Assembly (NCBI GenBank): GCA_027858615.1
Contig: JAQICJ010000236.1
Span: forward strand, 1 to 36,904
Reading direction: 5' to 3'
Length of the DNA stretch: 36,904 bases
Source of the DNA: Deltaproteobacteria bacterium
Lineage (GTDB): Bacteria > Myxococcota_A > Polyangia > HGW-17
Shown: piece by piece, positions 28,701-36,046 of the stretch
Layout: the number at the start of each line of letters is the position of its first letter
How positions within the stretch are numbered: the stretch's first letter is position 1
Notes under the pieces: generated by a model
What the model saw: the letters and a program-made list of their open reading frames with translations, nothing else
The model's database searches: none
Told to the model about the DNA's origin: nothing
Translations under genes and position numbers: made by a program

Positions 28701-29274
28701 TGCAACTTCCCTGGCAATCAAAAGTTCCGGAGCCCGGTGAGGTTTCAGTGCAGCCTCCGTCGCCACTGTAACAAACTTCAGTCAACTCTTCGTCGATCTG
28801 TTCGTCGCAATTATTGTCTTTGCCGTCGCAGACTTCAGGATTGCCGGGGAATTTGTCACTATCGTCATCGTCGCAATCGCCGTCGTTTTCGGCAAAGCCC
28901 TCGGGAAGAGCGCAGGCTTCGGTGGCATCGCTGGTGATACCGTAGCCGTCACCATCGTTGTCGCGATAGTAGGTGTTGGCGGCAAGACCTTCATCGATTT
29001 CACCGTCGCAATCGTTGTCGAGATTGTCGCAGCTTTCTTCGGTTTCTTCATAATTTGCTATGCTTGTGTAATCCGGTTCACTCCAGATGAATTCTCCCTC
29101 GGCATTGGTTGTACAAATCTTAACCTGTCCGGTGCAGACACCTGTGGTTTTGGAAGCCAGTGGCGCTTCGCCTTCACAAGTTTGGTTGTTTGTATTGGTG
29201 CTGTCATCATCGCAGGCAGTGATGGAAAAAGAAAAGATAATGAAGAAGGAAAGTAGCAAGAATTTGTTAGACAT
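25735..29274 (-). CDS. Giant lipoprotein: six MopE-like putative metal-binding repeats, Cys-rich modules, lamin-tail-like domain, Cys-rich C-terminus
   Basis: Lipobox ITAC; repeats YYRDxDGDGYG...DCDDxD..K.PGN.EVCDGKDNNCD.QIDEG; SLAISEIMINP...GQYFEIFNPTDATILINGSILTV (LTD-like). ATG at 29274 starts MSNKFLLLSFFIIFSFSITAC. Confidence 0.88.
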   Translation of the reverse strand: MSNKFLLLSFFIIFSFSITACDDDSTNTNNQTCEGEAPLASKTTGVCTGQVKICTTNAEGEFIWSEPDYTSIANYEETEESCDNLDNDCDGEIDEGLAANTYYRDNDGDGYGITSDATEACALPEGFAENDGDCDDDDSDKFPGNPEVCDGKDNNCDEQIDEELTEVCYSGDGGCTETSPGSGTFDCQGSCSTGTSVCTDGQWSNCQNQVVPEPETCNNLDEDCNGLIDDNLERSCYPGPAGTEGVGICTSGTQTCSTGSWSSCSGEVLPAPETCNGLDDNCDGQTDEGVLNTYYRDSDSDGYGLTTDATQACSLPTGFAINIGDCDDSDNEKFPGNPEVCDSKDNNCDGQIDEGVLTTYYRDNDDDDYGLSTDTSEACSLPAGFATDNGDCDDGDNQKYPGNTEVCDGKDNNCDSQIDEGVLITYYRDSDGDGYGLTTDATQACSLPAGFATDNGDCDDGDNQKYPGNTEVCDGKDNNCNSQIDEGVLTSYYRDNDGDGYGLTADATQTCSLPAGFATDYGDCNDENNLVNPGATEECNGIDDDCNGVIDNGFALSEFYYDADGDGYGDAANLVEACVAPSGYVNNSDDCNDSNPDINPDALEICDSLDNNCDGIFDAGICQPNSSCWDNSQTQNAVCKCDSGYLEDPNAPDTCLEAQYPANGSLAISEIMINPELALVADGQYFEIFNPTDATILINGSILTVDSVSYPIPDSPTMLAGPGVSFTVGPNDETASNGDVNIDILFATMPILSENGTIIIESADATPILIDQVTWDASWRHQSGHSLSLSSGALDLSPDILNDLRLSWCSSRPSQYNGMDYGTPGLFNEPCLVESCILAGPLQQVIEIGQSTDQIYGQVYESGVTDSAGQGTDLAGQLGYGTRHSIPDSSWTWIDATYSGDATDYDEYVGTMTPEGGVYDYTYRFSMDDGLTWRNCDSAGNDSYDHTLSGVLTVSATDCTDGGTECSDCIDNNGDGLIDGDDPTCISSSDDNEGQFQTDIPGDNPNDIYGYHDCFIDGNSGAGDDGCQLDPCCLIGNNDQYCIDNPPTDCYDESNPHYNPAECIQFCEPYVPVGCDCWGCCTICVDGVCDNIFTAETVSPGCTVDTFHDPDICIRCTPSTECGEPCDPNLCIVCPGMTLEELPDHCITNECPNGMDNCGPTARCDPGYYCLNNCCTPEI
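27791..28450. repeat. Tandem 198-bp (66 aa) coding repeats in the MopE-like lipoprotein
   Basis: The marker tcgcgata recurs at 27791, 27989, 28187 and 28385, exactly 198 bp apart; further diverged copies lie either side. Confidence 0.85.
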
Positions 29275-29297
29275 GAAAATCACCATTCCATTTGAAT

Positions 29298-29318
29298 TAG
29301 TTCCCATCCCGGGAACTA
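29298..29318. repeat. Inverted repeat TAGTTCCC-ATCCC-GGGAACTA, resembling both ends of the 20170-20350 element joined
   Basis: Perfect 8-bp arms 29298-29305 and 29311-29318; AGTTCCCATCCC is identical to the left end of copy A. Confidence 0.6.
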
Positions 29319-29319
29319 G

Positions 29320-29358
29320 TTAGTTATCGCTATATCATAATATTATAGCAATAACTAA
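29320..29358. repeat. Long inverted repeat TTAGTTATcGCTATA-N9-TATAGCaATAACTAA
   Basis: 15-bp arms (29320-29334 and 29344-29358) with one mismatch, upstream of the - strand lipoprotein gene. Confidence 0.7.
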
Positions 29359-29540
29359 AATAAACTACAAACCGATAATCAGAATTAAAAATATATATTT
29401 TTGGATTGGGTAAAAGATATGGGATTGGGAATTTTGGTTAAACTATTTGTGAAATTTTATAACTCGATAAAATAAATCATTGTAAAAGTGCAATATTTCA
29501 CGAATAAATGATTTTCAGCTGGAAAACTTTCAGGTTAGGT

Positions 29541-29568
29541 TTGACATTGGATTCAAAATAGATAGTAT
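29541..29568 (+). promoter_or_regulatory. Candidate promoter of the por operon: TTGACA-16 bp-TAGTAT
   Basis: Consensus -35 at 29541-29546 and -10-like TAGTAT at 29563-29568, about 200 bp before the first gene. Confidence 0.5.
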
Positions 29569-29579
29569 CGTGAACGCCT

Positions 29580-29612
29580 GATTCAGATCTGTAATATTTT
29601 CAGATCCGAATC
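29580..29612 (+). promoter_or_regulatory. Stem-loop at the predicted 5' end of the por leader
   Basis: GATTCAGATCTG-N9-CAGATCCGAATC, 11 of 12 pairs. Confidence 0.6.
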
Positions 29613-29769
29613 TGCCACAGTTGTTCCCAAAGTTTATTTTTTCAAATTTTTAGTTCCTGTCTCTAAATATAGATGATTTCATCCTTAATCAAACAACAGG
29701 AACAGATTTATTCATCATTATTATATGTGGAACACTGACTGGCGCTTAAACGCAGGAAGGAGCAAATGA

Positions 29770-30324
29770 ATGCTTGAATTTAGGTTTCATGGCCGAGGTG
29801 GTCAAGGTTCGGTAACTTCAGCTGAGTTGTTGGCAGTTACTGCAGTGGCTGATGGTAAATTTGCCCAGGCTTTTCCAAGTTTTGGACCGGAAAGACGTGG
29901 AGCACCACTGGAGGCATATGCCAGAGTAAGTGACGAGAAAATCAGAACAAGAAGCAAGGTGTACAAGCCTGAAGTTGTATTAGTTCTGGATTACTCATTA
30001 CTGGCCATCACAGACGTAACCAAAGGGCTCAAAAAAGACGGTCTTCTGATTATATCCACTAATCAGGACGTCGAACAAGTCAGAGAAGAAACCGGTTGGC
30101 AAGGCAGATTAGCCATTGTCGACGGCATCAAAATAGCAATGAAACACATCAAAAGGCCTATCAACAACACTGTTATGCTGGGTGCTCTCATCAAAGCCAG
30201 TAAATGTGTCACCATGAAAAACATGGAAGAGGCTGTACAAAATCGCTTCGGAAGAATTGCAAAAATTAATCAGAATGCAATGGAAGAAGCTTTTGATGTG
30301 GTTACAATCTCGGAGGGCAAATAA
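29770..30324 (+). CDS. porC: Pyruvate:ferredoxin oxidoreductase, gamma subunit
   Basis: MLEFRFHGRGGQGSVTSAELLAVTAVADGKFAQAFPSFGPERRGAPLEAYARVSD, with AGGAAGGAG ribosome-binding site. Confidence 0.93.
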   Translation: MLEFRFHGRGGQGSVTSAELLAVTAVADGKFAQAFPSFGPERRGAPLEAYARVSDEKIRTRSKVYKPEVVLVLDYSLLAITDVTKGLKKDGLLIISTNQDVEQVREETGWQGRLAIVDGIKIAMKHIKRPINNTVMLGALIKASKCVTMKNMEEAVQNRFGRIAKINQNAMEEAFDVVTISEGK

Positions 30325-30620
30325 TGACCAAGAAAAAAGATCCTCTCAAATTAACCTGGAAAGAAATCCCTTTGGGGTTTGTTCACAGTGATTACATGTC
30401 CAGTCTCAAAAACCATACAGGTTCCTGGCGTTCGGAAAGACCTTTGTGGGATGAAGAACAGTGCATCAAATGTGGAGTTTGTGCCATGTTCTGCCCCGAA
30501 GCCTGTATCAAAGAAGATGAAAATGGCTATTTCCATGCAGACCTTGATTATTGCAAGGGTTGTGGAGTATGTGCGCAGGAATGCTGGACTGGATGCATAA
30601 CCATGAAAGCGGAGGAATAA
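30324..30620 (+). CDS. porD: Pyruvate:ferredoxin oxidoreductase, delta (2x[4Fe-4S]) subunit
   Basis: CIKCGVCAMFCPEAC and CKGCGVCAQECWTGC; GSWRSERPLWDEEQC typical of the delta subunit. Confidence 0.92.
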   Translation: MTKKKDPLKLTWKEIPLGFVHSDYMSSLKNHTGSWRSERPLWDEEQCIKCGVCAMFCPEACIKEDENGYFHADLDYCKGCGVCAQECWTGCITMKAEE

Positions 30621-30623
30621 TAT

Positions 30624-31796
30624 ATGGGTAAAAGAAAAGGAATAGAAAGTTCAATAGCTTTGGCTGATGCGGCTGCCATGTGCAGAGTAGATGGTATTTC
30701 CGCTTATCCGATTACTCCCCAGACACACATTGTCGAGCACCTTTCAGAATGGGTTAACGACGGCAAACTCGATGCAGAATTTGTCCCTGTTGATTCTGAA
30801 CACAGTGCCATGAGTGCTGCTTGCGGTTTAAGCTCTGTCGGAGCCCGCACCTTCACAGCTACCAGTTCCCAAGGCCTGGCTCTGATGCATGAGATACTTT
30901 TCATAGCCTCATCCATGAGATTTCCAATGGTAATGGCAGTTGCCAATCGTGCTCTCAGCGCTCCCATCAGTATCTGGAATGATCATTCCGATATCATGGC
31001 AGAACGAGACATCGGCTGGATTCAGTTATTTGCCGAAAACGGCCAGGAATGTTTTGATTTGACTCCCCTTTGTTTCAGGGTTTCCGAAGACAAAAGAGTA
31101 GTTCTTCCTTCCCTGTTGAATTTCGACGGGTTTATTGTCAGTCACATGATTGAACCAATCGAATATTGGGATCAGGAACAATTCGACGCATTTTTGCCTC
31201 CCTTTGAGCCTCAAATCAGACTGGATGTCAAAAATCCCACCACCATGGGTGTTGTCGGGGTTCCTGAAATCTATTATGAAACAAAAATGGTTCATCATGA
31301 TGCTCTCAGAAAAGCAAAAGCAGTTGTTAAAGAAGGCTTTGCCGAGCTCGAAAAAACAGTGGGCCGCAAATATGAAGTAGTTGAAAAATACAAAGCTGAC
31401 GATGCTGAAGTTGCCTTGACAATACTCGGTTCCCTGGCTGAAACAGCCATGACCGCTGTTGATAATCTGCGCAAGAAAGGACACAAAGTGGGGCTGGTCA
31501 GGCCGCGCCTCTGGAGACCTTTCCCCGATGAAGAATTCATCGAAGCTGTCAGCAACATTCCTGTTCTGGGAGTAGCTGACCGTGCCTATACTTTCGGGGC
31601 TGCCCATCATCCGGTTGCATCCGAAGTCAAATCAGTTCTGTTCAACGAAGAAAAACGCCCCAAAGTTCTTGAGTTTGTATTGGGAATCGGTGGTCGTGAC
31701 GTTAAAGTTGAAGAGTTCGAAGAAATGTTTATGAAAATGATCAAAGTCAAAGACGGCGCCAAGCCATTTGGCATCGAATATGTGGGAGTGAGGTAA
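30624..31796 (+). CDS. porA: Pyruvate:ferredoxin oxidoreductase, alpha subunit
   Basis: YPITPQTHIVEHLSEWV, VDSEHSAMSAACGLSSVGARTFTATSSQGLALMHE, ANRALSAPISIWNDHSD. Confidence 0.94.
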   Translation: MGKRKGIESSIALADAAAMCRVDGISAYPITPQTHIVEHLSEWVNDGKLDAEFVPVDSEHSAMSAACGLSSVGARTFTATSSQGLALMHEILFIASSMRFPMVMAVANRALSAPISIWNDHSDIMAERDIGWIQLFAENGQECFDLTPLCFRVSEDKRVVLPSLLNFDGFIVSHMIEPIEYWDQEQFDAFLPPFEPQIRLDVKNPTTMGVVGVPEIYYETKMVHHDALRKAKAVVKEGFAELEKTVGRKYEVVEKYKADDAEVALTILGSLAETAMTAVDNLRKKGHKVGLVRPRLWRPFPDEEFIEAVSNIPVLGVADRAYTFGAAHHPVASEVKSVLFNEEKRPKVLEFVLGIGGRDVKVEEFEEMFMKMIKVKDGAKPFGIEYVGVR

Positions 31797-31799
31797 ATA

Positions 31800-32738
31800 A
31801 TGGAATATTTAAACGTATATGCTTCCAAACTTATCCCTGAACGTGAACTTTTTGCTTCCGGACACAAAGCCTGTCAAGGTTGTGCTCCTGCATTGGCTTT
31901 GAGGTATCTGCTCAAAGCAGCAGGACCCAATACTATTGTCTGCAATGCTACCGGTTGTATGGAAATCATCTCATCAGCCTATCCTGATATCTCCTGGGGA
32001 GTTCCCTGGATACATGTTGCTTTTGAAAATGCTGCTGCTGTTGCTTCCGGGGTTGAAGCCGGAATTAAAGCACTTCAAAGGAAAGGCAAAATTTCCAAAG
32101 GCAAAGTCAACATCATTGCTATTGGTGGTGATGGAGCAACCTTTGATATCGGAATGGGACCTCTCTCCGGCCTGCTCGAAAGAGGACACGATGTTCTTTA
32201 TCTGTGTTACGACAACGAAGCCTACATGAATACCGGTATTCAAAGAAGTTCCGGTACTCCCAAATATGCTTCAACTACAACTTCTCCAGCCGGAGATGTT
32301 ATTCCCGGTCAGCAGACAGTTAAAAAAGATCTGGCACAGATTGCTATTGCCCATCAGGTATCTTATGTGGCAACAGCCAGCACATCTTATCCTGTAGATT
32401 TTATTGAGAAAGTCAAAAAGGCACTGGCAACAGATGGAGCCAAGCTCATCCATATTTTTGCACCTTGTCCAACCGGATGGCGTGCAAAACCTAAAGATAT
32501 CATTAAATTGGGACGTTTAGCAGTTCAGACTGGTCTTTTCCCTATTTATGAATATTGCAATGGTCGTTACAAGATGACTTTTGATCTGCCTTTCCTCAAA
32601 TCGATCAAGTACTATCTCAAGATTCAAGGCCGCTATCGTCATCTCACCGAAGAAATGATCAAAGAGCTCGACGAAGATCTCAAGCAACGCTATCGCTGGC
32701 TCGAAACACTGGCTCGAGAGACCAAGGAGGCCAAATAA
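31800..32738 (+). CDS. porB: Pyruvate:ferredoxin oxidoreductase, beta (TPP-binding) subunit
   Basis: SGHKACQGCAPALALRYLLKAAGPNTIVCNATGCMEI, IGGDGATFDIGMGPLSGLLERGHDVLYLCYDNEAYMNTGIQRSSGTP. Confidence 0.94.
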   Translation: MEYLNVYASKLIPERELFASGHKACQGCAPALALRYLLKAAGPNTIVCNATGCMEIISSAYPDISWGVPWIHVAFENAAAVASGVEAGIKALQRKGKISKGKVNIIAIGGDGATFDIGMGPLSGLLERGHDVLYLCYDNEAYMNTGIQRSSGTPKYASTTTSPAGDVIPGQQTVKKDLAQIAIAHQVSYVATASTSYPVDFIEKVKKALATDGAKLIHIFAPCPTGWRAKPKDIIKLGRLAVQTGLFPIYEYCNGRYKMTFDLPFLKSIKYYLKIQGRYRHLTEEMIKELDEDLKQRYRWLETLARETKEAK

Positions 32739-32740
32739 CT

Positions 32741-33214
32741 ATGGATATGCAAAAAGTAGATGCCATAATCGAAAAATATAACAAGGATGAAACCGCACTG
32801 CTTGCAGTATTACAGGACATTCAGGCCGAAAAGAACTATTTGCCCAGGGAAGCCATGGAAAGGGTAGCCGAAATAATGGAAGTACCTTTTTCCAGAGTTT
32901 CATCACTGGCAACTTTTTTCTCTTCCTTCAGTCTTGAACCTCGCGGTGAGCATATTGTCACCATCTGTATGGGAACAGCCTGTCACGTCAGAGGAGCACC
33001 ACTGGTACTCAAAGAGGTTGAACGTGAACTGGGTATCGCCAACGGTGAAACCACTTCTGATCTCAAATTTACTATTGAAACAGTTAATTGCGTAGGTGCC
33101 TGTGCTTTAGGACCTCTGGTAATTATCGACGAAAATTATCATGGTAATATCAGTACTTCGGAAGTGGAAGAAATGCTGGAACAGTATCAAAATCCTTCAA
33201 AGCAAGAAGGGTAG
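32741..33214 (+). CDS. NuoE/HydC-like [2Fe-2S] thioredoxin-fold subunit
   Basis: [44 protein letters not shown]...[14 protein letters not shown]. Confidence 0.92.
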   Translation: MDMQKVDAIIEKYNKDETALLAVLQDIQAEKNYLPREAMERVAEIMEVPFSRVSSLATFFSSFSLEPRGEHIVTICMGTACHVRGAPLVLKEVERELGIANGETTSDLKFTIETVNCVGACALGPLVIIDENYHGNISTSEVEEMLEQYQNPSKQEG

Positions 33215-33224
33215 GGAGTGTAAT

Positions 33225-35132
33225 ATGGTAAAAGTAAATTCTCCTAAAGCCTTGGAAGAAATTATACAAAAAAAGAAAAAAGAAAGTGGCAAAGAAGGCA
33301 CCTATATTTCAATCTGTGGTGGTACAGGCTGTATTGCCAGTGGAGGGAATGGTGTTCTTGAAGCTTTTCAGGAAGTTATAGCCGATGATCCTGATGTCAA
33401 ACTGGTAAGAACCGGTTGCCATGGTTTTTGCGAAAGAGGTCCCCTGGTAGTTATTCAGCCCCAGGGTATTTTGTATCAAAAGGTCAAGCCTGGTGACGCC
33501 GCGGATATATACGAGAAAACAATCAAAAATGGGGAGATTATCAAAAAACATCTCTACCGTGATCAAAAGAAACAAGCTTACGAAAAAGAAGCTGATGTTC
33601 CATTTTACAAGTTTCAAAAACGCATAGTTTTCAAGATGAACGGGCACATTGATCCCGAAAAAATCGATGATTATCTGGCAATGGATGGTTACAGCGCCTT
33701 GTCCAAGGTTTTAACCTCCATGAAACCCGACCAAATTATCGACACTGTCATTAAATCTGGATTGCGTGGCCGAGGCGGCGGTGGTTTTCCTGCTGGAATC
33801 AAATGGAAAAGCACCAAAGCAGCAACTGGTGATAAAAAATATGTTTTGTGCAATGCTGACGAGGGTGATCCAGGAGCATTCATGGATCGTTCCATCATGG
33901 AAGGTAATCCCCACAGCGTAATCGAAGGCATGTTGATTGGCGCCTATGCCATCGGATCAGACGAAGGATATATTTACATCAGAAACGAATATCCCCTTGC
34001 CATCAAACGCCTCAAAGTTGCATTGGAACAGGCCAGGGAATACGGCTTCCTCGGAAAAAATATCCTGGGAACCGATTTCTCCTTTGATATTAAGATAAAT
34101 CGCGGTGGTGGTGCTTTTGTCTGTGGTGAATCTACAGCGCTCATGCTTTCCATCGAAGGCAAGGTCGGACGACCCCGTACCAAATACATCCATACCGCTG
34201 ATTCGGGCTTGTGGGACAAACCAACCAATCTTAACAATGTTGAAACCTGGGCCAATATTCCCCATATCTTCAACAAAGGAGTTGACTGGTTCACATCCAT
34301 TGGCACCGGTGATGTTTCCGAACATCCCTGGGGAGGTTCCAAAGGCACCAAAATCTTCTCTTTGGTTGGTAAAGTCAACAACACAGGCTTGGTTGAAGTA
34401 CCTTTTGGTATAACCCTGCGCGATATTATTTTCAAAATAGGCGGCGGCATTAAAAACTCCAAAAAAGGCCGTAAATTCAAAGCCGTGCAAACTGGCGGCC
34501 CCTCAGGCGGTTGCATACCTGAAAAACATCTTGATGAACCTGTCGATTTTGACGGTCTCACTAAAATGGGCTCAATGATGGGTTCAGGCGGCATGATTGT
34601 CATGGACGATCATACCTGCTTGGTCGAAGTTGCCCGTTATTTTGTTGATTTTCTCAAAGATGAATCCTGTGGCAAATGTACACCCTGTCGTGAAGGTTTA
34701 CGCAGGATGTCACAAATTCTCAACCGCATAGTTGTTGGTGAAGGCAAAGAAGGCGATATTGAACTTCTCGAAAAATTGGCCTCGGCCATGGAAATATCTT
34801 CTCTCTGCGCTCTTGGTCAGACAGCAGCTTATCCTGTTTTGTCCACTATCAAATACTTCCGTGAAGAATATGAAAGACACATTAAAGACGGCTATTGTGA
34901 TGGAAAACAATGTACCGAACTTATCAGGTATAATATTGATGAAGACGCCTGTACCGGTTGTTCCATCTGCGCCAAAAAGTGCCCCACCAAAGCTATTTCA
35001 GGGGAACTCAAAAAGACCTATCGAATCGATCAGAGTGAATGTGTTCGTTGTGGTGTCTGCTTTAACGTGTGTAATTTCAATGCTGTTGAAATACTCAGCG
35101 GTTCGGAAATAAAAGAAAAGATGGGTGAATAA
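33225..35132 (+). CDS. HydB/HndC-like NAD(P)-binding flavo-iron-sulfur subunit (NuoF core with N-terminal [2Fe-2S] and C-terminal 2x[4Fe-4S] domains)
   Basis: N-terminal CGGTGC...[34 protein letters not shown]-terminal [16 protein letters not shown] and [19 protein letters not shown] 33225 follows a GGGAG ribosome-binding site. Confidence 0.93.
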   Translation: MVKVNSPKALEEIIQKKKKESGKEGTYISICGGTGCIASGGNGVLEAFQEVIADDPDVKLVRTGCHGFCERGPLVVIQPQGILYQKVKPGDAADIYEKTIKNGEIIKKHLYRDQKKQAYEKEADVPFYKFQKRIVFKMNGHIDPEKIDDYLAMDGYSALSKVLTSMKPDQIIDTVIKSGLRGRGGGGFPAGIKWKSTKAATGDKKYVLCNADEGDPGAFMDRSIMEGNPHSVIEGMLIGAYAIGSDEGYIYIRNEYPLAIKRLKVALEQAREYGFLGKNILGTDFSFDIKINRGGGAFVCGESTALMLSIEGKVGRPRTKYIHTADSGLWDKPTNLNNVETWANIPHIFNKGVDWFTSIGTGDVSEHPWGGSKGTKIFSLVGKVNNTGLVEVPFGITLRDIIFKIGGGIKNSKKGRKFKAVQTGGPSGGCIPEKHLDEPVDFDGLTKMGSMMGSGGMIVMDDHTCLVEVARYFVDFLKDESCGKCTPCREGLRRMSQILNRIVVGEGKEGDIELLEKLASAMEISSLCALGQTAAYPVLSTIKYFREEYERHIKDGYCDGKQCTELIRYNIDEDACTGCSICAKKCPTKAISGELKKTYRIDQSECVRCGVCFNVCNFNAVEILSGSEIKEKMGE

Positions 35133-35133
35133 T

Positions 35134-35856
35134 ATGGAAATTAAACTCAATGGAAAAAAAGTAAAAGCTAACGAAGGCGAATACATTCTTGACGTTGCCC
35201 AACGCGAGAACATCTATATTCCTACTCTTTGTGATCATCCGGCTGTAAAACCCACAGGGGCCTGCAGGATGTGTCTGGTGGAAGCCGGCGTGGAAGGCAG
35301 GAAGAAAAAAATTGTCACTTCTTGTGCTTTTCACGTTAAGCAAGGACTTGAGGTTAATACAGATACTCCTACAATCAAAGAAGCCAGAAAAGTGGTTATG
35401 GATCTGTTGTTGGCTCGAGCTCCCAATTCAGAAAGTCTCAAAGAGATGGCCCAAAAACTGGATATGGAGACGGTTTCAACTTTTGAACCAGTAGAAAATG
35501 CCGGCGATTGTATTCTTTGTGGACTTTGCACCAGAGTATGTGATGAGGTGGTCGGAGCCAATGCCATCAGTTTCAATTCCCGTGGAGCTGACATGGATGT
35601 AGGCGGTCCATTGCTGGATGTTCCACAAGATTGTATAGGATGCGGTGCCTGTGCCTATGTTTGCCCTACAGATTGCATAGGACTCAAAGACGATGGCGAA
35701 AAGCGCTATCTGGAAAAATGGGACAGAGAGCTGCCCCTGATGAAATGCCGAGAATGTGGCTGGCCTTTCATGCCCGCATTTCAAGCTATTAAGTTCAATG
35801 AATCCACCAAAGTTCCCAAAGACTTCTTTAAGCTTTGTCCCGACTGCAGAAACTAA
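35134..35856 (+). CDS. HydA-N-terminal/HoxU-like iron-sulfur subunit ([2Fe-2S] plus 2x[4Fe-4S]) with C-terminal zinc-ribbon-like CxxC...CxxC
   Basis: IPTLCDHPAVKPTGACRMCLVE, CILCGLCTRVC, CIGCGACAYVCPTDC, tail MKCRECGWPF...LCPDCRN. No H-cluster motifs. Confidence 0.88.
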   Translation: MEIKLNGKKVKANEGEYILDVAQRENIYIPTLCDHPAVKPTGACRMCLVEAGVEGRKKKIVTSCAFHVKQGLEVNTDTPTIKEARKVVMDLLLARAPNSESLKEMAQKLDMETVSTFEPVENAGDCILCGLCTRVCDEVVGANAISFNSRGADMDVGGPLLDVPQDCIGCGACAYVCPTDCIGLKDDGEKRYLEKWDRELPLMKCRECGWPFMPAFQAIKFNESTKVPKDFFKLCPDCRN

Positions 35857-35910
35857 TCCCTCCTTCTTTTCTATCTGACGAATAATTCTCCCATTACAAA
35901 AAAGAAGATC

Positions 35911-36014
35911 ATCGCCTGAACACGGAAATTTACTTTATCTGCTCCGTCGTAACTTCTTGAAATAGTATTAACTATATCTGCGAAGTTTCTCCGCGCATCT
36001 GAGGCAAAGTTCTT
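35911..36014. repeat. Dispersed repeat copy B (inverted relative to copy A at 20212-20315)
   Basis: Gapless by-eye alignment to the reverse complement of 20212-20315 gives about 86 of 104 identities, including AACTTCTTGAAATAGT and TCTGCGAAGTT. Confidence 0.85.
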
Positions 36015-36046
36015 ATTCAGTCAAAAAAACCCGTTCTTGGATAATA

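Noticed and set aside
29766-29777. Mini-ORF ATG AAT GCT TGA overlapping the porC start
   Set aside because: A three-codon ORF from two nearby ATGs; expected by chance and no conservation evidence.
33225-35856. Respiratory complex I (NuoEFG) fragment
   Set aside because: The NuoF-like protein has additional N- and C-terminal FeS domains typical of HydB/HndC, and no membrane Nuo subunits are present.
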